This document shows positions 26,407 to 34,746 of a DNA stretch of 64,000 bases, one piece after another. The notes below the pieces were generated by a model. The model saw only the letters and a program-made list of their open reading frames with translations, was not told the origin of the DNA and did not search any database. Where the stretch lies: contig CAZARU010000012.1 in the NCBI GenBank assembly GCA_964487605.1, positions 32,173 through 96,172 on the forward strand, read 5' to 3'. Origin of the DNA: JAJDAH01 sp964487605. Its GTDB lineage: Bacteria; Myxococcota_A; Polyangia; Polyangiales; Polyangiaceae. Both the position numbers and the translations under genes were made by a program. The first letter of the stretch is position 1. Every line of letters begins with the position of its first letter.

Positions 26407-27435
26407 TCATGGCGGTTCGCGCGCCAGCGACGCCCACCGGACGTCCCACACGCATCGGGCGCCGGAGCGGGCGCGGCAGGTGCCGTGCTGCACGACGGGC
26501 TCGCGCGCGCCGACCTCCTCGAGGAGCGCGCGCGCCCACCCGGTGATCGTGCAGCAGTGGAGCCACGCAGGGTCGCCGACTCCCTCGACCTCGATGGTCA
26601 GCGCGTGACGGTCGATCTCGACGACGCGCATCGCCCCCTGATCGTTGAACTGACGCCACAGGCTCGCCACGCGCTCCATGAGGAAACTGGGACGCACGGC
26701 GAACTCCGGCTGCCGCAGCAGCGCGCCCCGCGTGTTGGTGCGGGCGAGCGCGGCGCCGATGGTCTGGGCAGTCGAACCGGAGCCGTCGCCGAGCTGTTCC
26801 TCCACGACGCCGAGCAGCGCGACGAACTCCGCGACCGGGTGCCAGTTGATGCCGATGCCCGTCGCGTGGCGCTGCCGCACGCCGTCGCTGCACGCGGCGA
26901 GGACCCGCCGCAGGGCGTCGGCTCCGTACGTCACCTCGATCCAGCGCGTCGCGCCGAGCAGACCGTGGAGCTTGGTGCACATGCGTCCCGCGCTCTCTGG
27001 CGGCTCTGCCACGGGTACGGTGGCGCGCCGAGCGGGTGGGTCGGGCCGCGGCGTGCGCGCCGTCGTCGTGGTCGCGTCGGGGGGGAGCTGCTCGACGAGC
27101 GTGCCCCCGCGAATGACGTCGTAGAAGGTGAGGCCGGCGACGAGCTCCATGGCAATCCAGTGGACGTCGTCGTCCACGCCGCTATCGAGAGTGCGGACCA
27201 CGTTGGGGTGGGCGAGCAGCGAGCTGAGGCGTGCCTCTCGAGCGAACGCTCGACGCGCGCTCGCGTCCGTGTCCACGTTCTTGAGCAGCTTCACGGCCAC
27301 CGGGCGCTGCGCTCCGCCCCCGTCGAGTTCCGCGTGATAGACGCTTCCCATGCCGCCACTGCCGATGAGCCGGAGCAAGCGGTACCCCCCGACGCGCCGC
27401 GGAGCAGTCGGGTCTTCGCCTGGCACCTTGCCCAT
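26407..27435 (-). CDS. Kinase N-lobe (no C-lobe) fused to V4R/TIGR02265-like sensor domain
   Basis: Residues 16-103 form a clear Hanks-kinase N-lobe: GSGGMGSVY at 25-33, the ATP-pocket lysine K49 in AVKLLK, the helix C glutamate in FAREARL at about 67, and the hinge AMELVAG near 95. The chain then enters a Pro/Thr-rich linker (about 107-150) and a domain of about 190 residues. There is no HRD loop, no DFG and no P+1 loop, so the protein cannot be a normal kinase. The C-terminal part (GINWHPVAEFVALLGVVEEQLGDG and a final C-x-W-D-V-R-W) resembles the V4R/heme-NO-binding-like TIGR02265 domain of myxobacteria; that match is moderate. ATG 27435 is preferred; the upstream extension to 27537 looks non-coding. 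The 194 bases to the Kelch-like stop are unremarkable. Confidence 0.72.
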   Translation of the reverse strand: MGKVPGEDPTAPRRVGGYRLLRLIGSGGMGSVYHAELDGGGAQRPVAVKLLKNVDTDASARRAFAREARLSSLLAHPNVVRTLDSGVDDDVHWIAMELVAGLTFYDVIRGGTLVEQLPPDATTTTARTPRPDPPARRATVPVAEPPESAGRMCTKLHGLLGATRWIEVTYGADALRRVLAACSDGVRQRHATGIGINWHPVAEFVALLGVVEEQLGDGSGSTAQTIGAALARTNTRGALLRQPEFAVRPSFLMERVASLWRQFNDQGAMRVVEIDRHALTIEVEGVGDPAWLHCCTITGWARALLEEVGAREPVVQHGTCRARSGARCVWDVRWASLAREPP

Positions 27436-27629
27436 CGAGCCAGAGTCTATTCTCGGGCGCCCGATCGCGGAAAGCCGTCTACGGATCCACGCGCCGCGCC
27501 ACGGTGGCGCCAGATCTGGAACGTGCGCCACGGCCATGCCGAGAAGATCGACGGCGCGGATGCGTGCTCGTCAACGACCGCGGGTGCCCCGGCCTTCTTG
27601 CGCGCCGCGACACCAGCTGCCACCGGGCC

Positions 27630-29570
27630 TCACGGGCACACCGCCGTACCTCCGGGCCCCGTGAACCGCTGCGTGCGCACGTTGCGCGCCTCGCTGCCGT
27701 TGCTCCCACCGAGCACGTGCAGCGAGCCCCCGGCGAAGACCGCCTCGTGCTGGCGAACCGGCGCCGGCAGGGGCGGCTCGACCGTCCAGACACCCACGCT
27801 TCCGTCCGCGGCGATGGGCGCGCGAAACACCGTCGAGGTCGCCGTACCCGCGGCGTCGTTGCCGCCCACCACGTAGAGCCATCGCCCGACGGCGTCCACG
27901 GCGACGGCGGCGTTGTCGCGAGGCGCGGGGAGCGCCGTCTCGATCCGCCACGTCACGGCTCCCGTGGCCGCCGTCACGACGCCTCTCACGACCGTGTCGC
28001 GCCGCACGCCGGCGGCGTCGCGAGCGCTCGTCACGTAGAGGGAGTCGTCGAGGGCGGCTCCCGCGCAGTTGTCGAAGCCGTGGGGCAGGACGTCGGCGTC
28101 GAGCTGCCAGGCGCCGAGCAGCGCGCCGGAGCCCGGGTCGAAGCGGATCCTCGAGACGTCGTCCACCGCGACGGCATCGACACCGCCCACGTAGTACAGC
28201 CAGTCGCCGACGGTCATCGCGGCGCCCGACTCGACCGGCGCCGGCAGGTCCGTCTCGTCCACGAGCTGCGCCGGCGGCGTGGTCAGCGAGCCCGGTCCAG
28301 AGACGTCGAGGGCGCGCACCCAGTCCACGGGCGCGCCGAGGCCACCGAGCACCCAGACGCGGTGCCCCCCGGCCGCGGTCGGCGCGGAGGCCGCGACGAC
28401 CCCCGTCATGTCGAAGCCTCGCTCGCCGGTGGTCGGTCCGAGGGCGGGCGTGGACCAGGGGCCGAGGGTGCCGTCGCCGAGCGCACGCGACGTGAACACG
28501 CGGTTGCCGCTCGACAGCGCAACGACGAGATCGCCCGCCACGGTGAGCGCGCGATCGGCGAGCGGGAGCGGCAGGGCGTCGACGCCCGTGGACCACATCG
28601 AGCCGCACACGGCGAAGGTCCGTGAATCGACGGAAGCGTCGGGGCACCCGGCCCGCCTGGCGGTCACCGTGAAGCGGTAGCGAGCCGGCGTGACCAGCGT
28701 TCGGAGCACGGTCGGCGTAGCCGGGGCCTCGTCCACGAGGACGGGGACGCCGGTCACGTCGAACAGCGCGACGGTCTGTGAATCGGCACCCGGCTCGAGC
28801 GCGAGGCCGAGCATCGTGGAGCCCCCGGAGAGGGCATCCGCAGGCTCCGCGACGATCGAGAGCGTGGCTCCGAAGGTCGCGCACGGATCAGGGTCGCCCG
28901 GGGCGTCCACCGTGACGTCGCCGCGCGCATCGGGCGCGGCGGCGTCGTTCGAAGCGTCGTCGCCGGACGCGTCGGCGCTCGACGACCCCTCGTCGGGTCC
29001 TGCGTCGACGGAACCCTCGACGTCGGCGCGCCCATCGTGCATGCCGCCCGCATCGGCGTCCCGGGAAAGGAGCGTCTCCTCCGCGCACCCTCCGCGCCGG
29101 CAGGCCTCGGGATCGAGCGTCGCCGACACGCACGTCGCCTGCACGCACGTCTCGTCCGGCAGGCACTCCACGCCGGCGCATGCCGCCCGCATCACGACGG
29201 GCACCGTGAGCGAGGTGTTCGCGAGGTAGCGCAGGGAGCGTCGCGCGATGATGCACCGCGCGCCGTAGGGCGGGTGCAGGCACTCCTCGACGGGATGCAG
29301 GGAACCCGTGGCGACCTTGAAGGCAACCTCGGTGTCGGCTTCCCCGCTCGGGACCAGGACGAGGGAGCCGACCCATCCGTCCGCGCCGCACCGCGACGTG
29401 ACCGCCGCGGGGGACTTCGCCTCCATGGCACCGACGCGTCCCACGGTGATCGCCGTGCCGCCGTGCTCCGCGCAAGGCAGATCCGTGGTCACCTCGACCG
29501 TGACCTGAGTCGGCGCACGACACCCTGCCATGCCGCATGCCGCCCCGACGAGCACGAAGCTCGACCGCAT
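27630..29570 (-). CDS. Secreted lipoprotein with Kelch-like beta-propeller
   Basis: The 646-residue product has a lipobox (GMAGC, Cys17), a beta-rich N-terminal domain and a Cys region (CAGVECLPDETCVQATC). An Asp/Ala/Ser-rich linker lies at about 165-235. The propeller from about 330 repeats blades with the Kelch pattern of paired Gly and aromatic residues, for example HRVWVLGGLG, DWLYYVGGVDA, GRWLYVVGGND and GSLHVLGGSNG. Four or more blades are visible. A surface adhesin or binding function is inferred, since no enzyme motif is seen. It is divergent from livM, with 128 bases between. Confidence 0.82.
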   Translation of the reverse strand: MRSSFVLVGAACGMAGCRAPTQVTVEVTTDLPCAEHGGTAITVGRVGAMEAKSPAAVTSRCGADGWVGSLVLVPSGEADTEVAFKVATGSLHPVEECLHPPYGARCIIARRSLRYLANTSLTVPVVMRAACAGVECLPDETCVQATCVSATLDPEACRRGGCAEETLLSRDADAGGMHDGRADVEGSVDAGPDEGSSSADASGDDASNDAAAPDARGDVTVDAPGDPDPCATFGATLSIVAEPADALSGGSTMLGLALEPGADSQTVALFDVTGVPVLVDEAPATPTVLRTLVTPARYRFTVTARRAGCPDASVDSRTFAVCGSMWSTGVDALPLPLADRALTVAGDLVVALSSGNRVFTSRALGDGTLGPWSTPALGPTTGERGFDMTGVVAASAPTAAGGHRVWVLGGLGAPVDWVRALDVSGPGSLTTPPAQLVDETDLPAPVESGAAMTVGDWLYYVGGVDAVAVDDVSRIRFDPGSGALLGAWQLDADVLPHGFDNCAGAALDDSLYVTSARDAAGVRRDTVVRGVVTAATGAVTWRIETALPAPRDNAAVAVDAVGRWLYVVGGNDAAGTATSTVFRAPIAADGSVGVWTVEPPLPAPVRQHEAVFAGGSLHVLGGSNGSEARNVRTQRFTGPGGTAVCP

Positions 29571-29698
29571 GAGGAGAGCTACGAGCGTCCAGGCCGGGTG
29601 GATCGCCTCCAGCCGGGGCGAAGCGCCGCCCCGGCGGCCGAGCGCCGCCTCGCACGATTTCCACGCGGCGCCGGCTGCGGTACACGGTCGCGCGAGCC

Positions 29699-30715
29699 AT
29701 GCGCGACGAGCTGAAGCGCGATTATCGGGAGGACCTGGACCTCTTCGAGGGACCCTGGTCGCGCGGGCTCGCGCTGGCGCTGGTCATCGCCGCGCCGCTC
29801 TTCGCGTGGACCGCGGCCAGCAACTACGTCGTCTACCTCATGACGCTCGTGGCGCTGTGGATCATCGCCGCCATCGGACTGAACCTGCTGGTCGGGTACA
29901 CCGGCCAGATCTCCCTCGGGCATGCCGCGTTCATGGCCGTCGGCGCGTACACCCACGTCGTGCTGTACTCGAAGGGGGCGCCGCTGCCCGTCACGGTGCT
30001 CACCGGCGCCGGGTTCGCGGGGCTGTGCGGGTACGCGGTGGGCTTTCCGGCGCTTCGCCTCGAAGGACCGTACCTTGCCATCGCCACGCTCGGCTTCCAG
30101 GTGGCCATCGATCAGATCCTCGGGCGCTGGGACTCGGTGACCGGCGGCCGCATGGGTCTCGGCGTTCCCGGGCCCGAGATCGCCGGAGTGTCGCTCTCCG
30201 AGCCGCGCGTGTACTTCGCGGTGTGCTTCGCGGTGCTCGTGCTCGTGCTGGTCGGCACGTACAACCTGGCACGCTCGCGCGTGGGACGTGCGTTCGTCGC
30301 CATTCGCGACAACGACATCGCCGCGGAGGCCATGGGCGTGGGCCTCGTCAAGTACAAGACCATGGCCTTCGGGATCAGCGCGGCCATCACCGGCCTGTCG
30401 GGCGCGCTCTTCGCTCACATGGTCGACGTGATCAACCCCGGCACCTTCAGCCTCATCAACTCCATAGAGCTGCTCGTGATGGTGCTGGTCGGCGGCCTCG
30501 CCTCGATTCTCGGCTCGATTCTCGGCGCGACGCTCATCGTCCTCCTGCCCCACGGCCTGTCGGCCCTGAGCAGCGCGCTCGAGCAGCCCCTCATCCGCGA
30601 CTCACAGTACGTGCTCGTCGGCGCCATCCTGATCTCCGTCCTGCTCTTCGAGCCCATGGGGCTGCGAGGACGGTGGCTCCGGATCAAGTACTACTTCAAG
30701 GCCTGGCCCTTCTGA
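29699..30715 (+). CDS. livM: Branched-chain amino acid ABC transporter permease LivM-type
   Basis: The 338-residue protein has a charged cytoplasmic N-terminus (MRDELKRDYREDLDLFEG), then multiple hydrophobic helices. The LivM motif GLNLLVGYTGQISLGHAAFMAVGAY starts near residue 61, and the ABC-contact loop RDNDIAAEAMGVGLVKYK lies near 203. This family forms the channel with LivH and imports leucine, isoleucine, valine or related substrates. The extended charged N-terminus is longer than in E. coli-type LivM. It lies 10 bases before livH, so both are probably one transcript. The matching binding protein and ATPases are not here but at 46.2-49.2 kb. Confidence 0.9.
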   Translation: MRDELKRDYREDLDLFEGPWSRGLALALVIAAPLFAWTAASNYVVYLMTLVALWIIAAIGLNLLVGYTGQISLGHAAFMAVGAYTHVVLYSKGAPLPVTVLTGAGFAGLCGYAVGFPALRLEGPYLAIATLGFQVAIDQILGRWDSVTGGRMGLGVPGPEIAGVSLSEPRVYFAVCFAVLVLVLVGTYNLARSRVGRAFVAIRDNDIAAEAMGVGLVKYKTMAFGISAAITGLSGALFAHMVDVINPGTFSLINSIELLVMVLVGGLASILGSILGATLIVLLPHGLSALSSALEQPLIRDSQYVLVGAILISVLLFEPMGLRGRWLRIKYYFKAWPF

Positions 30716-30725
30716 CGCTCCGCGC

Positions 30726-31616
30726 ATGACCCAGTTCTTCCAGAACCTCCTCGGTGGGCTGGCCTCGGGCAGCCTCTACGCGCTCCTCGCGGTGGGCGTC
30801 GTGCTCATCTACAAGTCGAGCCAGGTTCTCAACTTCGCGCACGGCGCGCTCGCCATGGTCGCGACGTTCGTGGCGCACCACGGCGCGGTCGAGCTCGGCC
30901 TTCCGCTGCCGCTCGCCATGCTCCTCGCGCTGCTCTTCGCCTTCGCCGTGGGCGGAGCCATCTACGGCGTGTTCCTCGATCGCGCGCGACAAGGCGGGGA
31001 AACCGCCGTGGTGATGGTGACCATCGGCCTGCTCATGATGCTCGAGGGGCTGGCCGGCATCGCCTGGGGGACCGACACGAAGGAGTTCCACCACTACTTC
31101 GCGAACCTCTCGGTCGTTTCGCTGCCCGGTGGGCTGCATCTCTCGCGCCACGACGGGTGGATCATCGCCATCGCGCTGGGCCTGGTGGGCCTGCTCGCGG
31201 TCTTCTTTCGATTCACCCGTGTCGGCATAGCCCTGCGAGCCGTTTCGCAGAACGAGGTGGCGGCGCAGCTCATGGGCGTCCGCGTCGCGCGCGTCCACGC
31301 CCTCACCTGGGGCATCGCGTCGGTCCTCGGCGCCGCCGCAGGCCTGCTCATCGTCCCCAAGCTCTTCCTCGATCCGTCGATGATGTTCGCGCCGCTCCTG
31401 AAGGCGTTCGCCGCGGCGGTGCTCGGCGGCATGGGCTCCGTCGGCGGCGCCATCGTCGGCGGATGGCTCCTCGGCATCATCGAGACGCTGGCCGGCGCCT
31501 ACCTGCCCACGTCCCTCCAGGGCTTCGAGCAGAGCGTCGCGTTCATGATCATCGTCGTCGTCCTCGTGGTGCGCCCCGAAGGCCTGCTGGGCAAGCCCGA
31601 GGTGAAGAAGGTCTGA
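30726..31616 (+). CDS. livH: Branched-chain amino acid ABC transporter permease LivH-type
   Basis: The 296-residue product has about eight predicted helices, an N-terminal GLASGSLYALLAVGVVLIYK and the LivH contact loop RAVSQNEVAAQLMGVRV near 175. ALAMVATFVAHH and AAVLGGMGSVGGAIVGGW are typical permease segments. The chain is a normal length for the family and pairs with livM immediately upstream. livM normally follows livH in liv operons, so the order here is inverted. Confidence 0.92.
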   Translation: MTQFFQNLLGGLASGSLYALLAVGVVLIYKSSQVLNFAHGALAMVATFVAHHGAVELGLPLPLAMLLALLFAFAVGGAIYGVFLDRARQGGETAVVMVTIGLLMMLEGLAGIAWGTDTKEFHHYFANLSVVSLPGGLHLSRHDGWIIAIALGLVGLLAVFFRFTRVGIALRAVSQNEVAAQLMGVRVARVHALTWGIASVLGAAAGLLIVPKLFLDPSMMFAPLLKAFAAAVLGGMGSVGGAIVGGWLLGIIETLAGAYLPTSLQGFEQSVAFMIIVVVLVVRPEGLLGKPEVKKV

Positions 31617-31694
31617 AGGGACGGAGGCCCCGGGGGCGCGAGTGCGCGGCTGTCGGCTCGGTGGCCGCGACGACGCGCACGCGCGAGCCCACGC

Positions 31695-34457
31695 TCACTG
31701 CAGGTTGATCGTCCAGAGGTCCGACGTCGTCTGCTTGCCCGCGGAGTCCGTCGCCCGGATCCTCCACGTTCGCGAGCCCGTTCCGACCTGGACGGCGTAC
31801 GTGTAGGTGTCGCCGGACCGCGTGCACGAGAAGTACTGCTGCGGCACGTTGCAGTCCACCGTCCAGCTCGTGGTCCCCTTCCACCAGAGCAACTCGACCT
31901 TGCTCACGGACACGTCGTCCGTCGCGGTGGCCGTGACCGAGATGGTCGAGCTGGCCTTCGCCGTTCCACCGTTGGCCGGCGACACCTGGACGACGATGGG
32001 CGCAGCGTCCGGCGTGACCGAACCGACGGTGACCGTCCGGCTCGGCGACGTGGTGACGTTCCCGGCGGCGTCCGTGGCGCGAATGCTCCACGTGCGGTCC
32101 CCCGCCGCGCCGAGCGCCACGCCGAACGTGTAGGTGTCACCGCTGGCCGAACAGGTGAAAGGGCTCGCGGGCGACGCGCAGTCCGTGGTCCAGGACTGCG
32201 ACCCGGACGCCCACAGCAGCTCGACCTTCGCCACGCCGCCGGCATCCGTGACACGCGTCACGACGCTGGCGGAAGAGTCTGCGGCGTAGGTCGCGCCGTT
32301 GGCAGGGGACACGAGCTCGATGCTGGGCGCGATCGTATCGCTGGGCGCGTTCGCCACGACGATGGTGCGCGTGGGCGATGTGGTGACGTTGCCCGCCGCG
32401 TCGGTGCCTCGGACCGCCCAGGTCCGACTCCCCGCACCGGAGACGCCGACGGTCCAGGAGAACGTGCTCCCCGACTGCGTGCACGAGAACGGCGAGGACG
32501 CGTTCGCGCAATCGACCGTCCAGGAGTTGCCGCCGTTGGTCCAGAGGAGCTCGGCCTTCTGCAGAGCCTTGTCGTCCGTGACGACGGCGCCGACCTGGAA
32601 CGAGCTGTTCGGCGCCCGCGTGGCGCCGTCCTCGGGCGTGAGCGCCGTGACCGTGGGCGCCACGGTGTCCGAGGGGGGCGGCGGCGGCGGCGGCGCGGTC
32701 GCGACGTTGAGGGTGCGCGTCGCCGACGTGGTGACGTTGCCGGACGTGTCGTACCCCTTGATGGTCCAGGTACGACTCCCCTCGCCCCCGAGCGTGACGG
32801 ACCAGGTGTACGTGTCACCGCTCCGGGCGCACGAGAACGGCGAGCTGGCCGTCTCGCAGGCAACCGTCCAGGAGTTACCGCCGTTGGTCCAGACCAGCTC
32901 GGCCCTCGCGACGCCGACGGCGTCCGTGACGGTCGCCACCACATCGACGCTCGAGTTGGGTGGCCGCGTCGCGTTCTCCTCGGGGCTCACCATGGTCACG
33001 GTGGGCGCCACGACGTCGCTGGGAGGCGGTGTACCGCCCGGGGTCGTACCATCGATGCAGCGCGGACTCCCCGTGCCCCCGCCGGGCAGCTCGACGCGCA
33101 CCTTCGCACCGGACGGCGACGTCGAGATCACCGTGAAGAGGACGCCGTTCGGGTCGGACCAGGACTTGCCCTTCGCCAGCGCCGCATCGGTGAACGTGCT
33201 GGTGCTCGGCGTCATGTCCAGGAGGTACGAGTACGTCTGCCGCGTCTGGGACTGACCCGAGAAGACCACGGGCGCCGTCACGTGAATCAGCACGCCGTTG
33301 TAGACCGAGGCGGACCCGGAGTAGCCGCCCTCGATGACCCCCACGGGCTGGCGGTACTCCACGGTGTAGTAGCAGCTCGAGAAGCCGCTCGGGCAGAGGT
33401 TCGAGTTCATCGGCACCCGGAGCGACTGGATCCCGTCCGACGCGATCTGCGTCGGCACGATGTCGAACGTGCCATTGGCGCTCGTCGTGACGTCGTTACA
33501 CGCGCCGTACCAGCCCATCGCGGCCTTCTGGTACGCGTTCACGTGGTAGCAGCCGCCTCCCATCGGATCGAAGGGGTCGCCGTACTCGCTGTACGTGCAC
33601 CCGGAGCTGCTGATCGGCGCCGAGCCGCAGTCGTAGCTGCGGGAATGCATCGCCCCGAAGTTGTGCATCAGCTCCTGCGCCAGCACGACGCAGTTGCTGC
33701 TGCCGTTGTAGAAGGAGTCCCGCGCCGGCTTCGTCGGCAGGCCGAGGAACGCGTAGCCGGACCATCCGCAGGCCGAGGTCTTCGGGAAGTAGTACATGAC
33801 CTGATGGTACGAATCGATGTCGACTCCGGCGTTGCGCGCCGCAGTGCGCGCACGCGACGAGATGGCACTCGTGTCGCAACCCGGGTTCGAAATCGAGTAC
33901 CAGCCGAACACGTCACCCACCATGTCGAACTGGCCGTACGAGTTCTCCCAGTAGAACGCCTTGGTCGAGTTCGAGTTCGTGAACACCTTGCCGCGCATCG
34001 AATCGCGAGTGATCGAATCGGCGCTCCCCCAGTTGACCAGAATGACCGCGACCTTCGCCGTCGTTCGCACGGGATTGATGAGGCGGGCCTCGGCCTGCGT
34101 GTCCCCGAGCGAGTCGTCATCGCGAGGTTCCAGCCAGATCCCCTCGGCGACGAGGACGCCGTCAACGATCTCGCCGCGCACGATCACGCGATCCCCAGAG
34201 GCGAGATCCGGCAGCGCCACATGCCCCAGATCGAGCGGGAGGGACGCGTCGTCCGTGTGGCGCAGCAGGTACTCCTTGCCGGCACGGCCGTCGTCGTAGG
34301 TCACGATGGCGATCGCGAGCTCGCCGGCCAGCGTCGTGAGCCCCGAGCCGGTCTGGTCGGCAGAGTCGTCCGAGGACGTGGGCGTGTCGGCCGGACCGCA
34401 GCTCGCGACGGCGAGCAGCAGGAGAGAGCCGTAGAGAACGAGCCATCGCTTCGTCAT
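31695..34457 (-). CDS. Gametolysin-like (M11) zinc metalloprotease lipoprotein with four Ig-like repeats
   Basis: The 920-residue product has a lipobox (AVASC, Cys20). A propeptide-like segment is followed by a zinc-protease domain with QELMHNFGAMHS starting at Gln261. The family motif QExxHxxGxxH, in which Gln replaces the first His, is typical of algal gametolysin/M11 enzymes; here Q261, E262, H265, G268 and H271 align. A downstream CYHVNAYQKAAMGWYG block fits the same family. From about residue 490 to the end are four tandem Ig-like repeats opening with APTV or API-type strands. Each contains W-T-V or W-T-T near a conserved Cys pair and closes with GNVTT. It probably digests surface or matrix protein. 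Confidence 0.85.
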   Translation of the reverse strand: MTKRWLVLYGSLLLLAVASCGPADTPTSSDDSADQTGSGLTTLAGELAIAIVTYDDGRAGKEYLLRHTDDASLPLDLGHVALPDLASGDRVIVRGEIVDGVLVAEGIWLEPRDDDSLGDTQAEARLINPVRTTAKVAVILVNWGSADSITRDSMRGKVFTNSNSTKAFYWENSYGQFDMVGDVFGWYSISNPGCDTSAISSRARTAARNAGVDIDSYHQVMYYFPKTSACGWSGYAFLGLPTKPARDSFYNGSSNCVVLAQELMHNFGAMHSRSYDCGSAPISSSGCTYSEYGDPFDPMGGGCYHVNAYQKAAMGWYGACNDVTTSANGTFDIVPTQIASDGIQSLRVPMNSNLCPSGFSSCYYTVEYRQPVGVIEGGYSGSASVYNGVLIHVTAPVVFSGQSQTRQTYSYLLDMTPSTSTFTDAALAKGKSWSDPNGVLFTVISTSPSGAKVRVELPGGGTGSPRCIDGTTPGGTPPPSDVVAPTVTMVSPEENATRPPNSSVDVVATVTDAVGVARAELVWTNGGNSWTVACETASSPFSCARSGDTYTWSVTLGGEGSRTWTIKGYDTSGNVTTSATRTLNVATAPPPPPPPSDTVAPTVTALTPEDGATRAPNSSFQVGAVVTDDKALQKAELLWTNGGNSWTVDCANASSPFSCTQSGSTFSWTVGVSGAGSRTWAVRGTDAAGNVTTSPTRTIVVANAPSDTIAPSIELVSPANGATYAADSSASVVTRVTDAGGVAKVELLWASGSQSWTTDCASPASPFTCSASGDTYTFGVALGAAGDRTWSIRATDAAGNVTTSPSRTVTVGSVTPDAAPIVVQVSPANGGTAKASSTISVTATATDDVSVSKVELLWWKGTTSWTVDCNVPQQYFSCTRSGDTYTYAVQVGTGSRTWRIRATDSAGKQTTSDLWTINLQ

Positions 34458-34746
34458 GTTTCGCGCCTGCCTTTCGCCGCCTGGTGCGCTCGGCCTCAGG
34501 CGACCCCACCGCTATCACGGCGAGACTGGCCGACTGGCCGGAGCGCATCGCGAATTCGCCTCCGTTCGATCGACGGGCGAAGCGTGCGACGCGACTGGAA
34601 GGACGCCGCGCGCGTGTCGGCAACGGGCCCGGCGACTCGCGCGACCTCGTCGGGAACGCCTCGTTGCGATGGCAACGGATGTTTGCACTCGCGCTCACCC
34701 GAGAACTGCGAGCACGCTCGCGGGGAACGACGCTCCGCGAACCGCG
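34458..34746. other. Intergenic region, 289 bases
   Basis: The stretch lies between the start of the M11 protease gene and the stop of the next minus-strand gene, so it should carry the protease promoter. No ORF, hairpin or tandem repeat stood out. Several frames stay open here by composition alone. I see nothing else to annotate. Confidence 0.5.

Noticed and set aside
26407..27435. A frameshift or assembly gap as the reason the kinase C-lobe is missing
   Set aside because: The frame is continuous, the linker is ordinary, and no HRD or DFG coding piece is visible in any other frame nearby; it still needs comparison with relatives.
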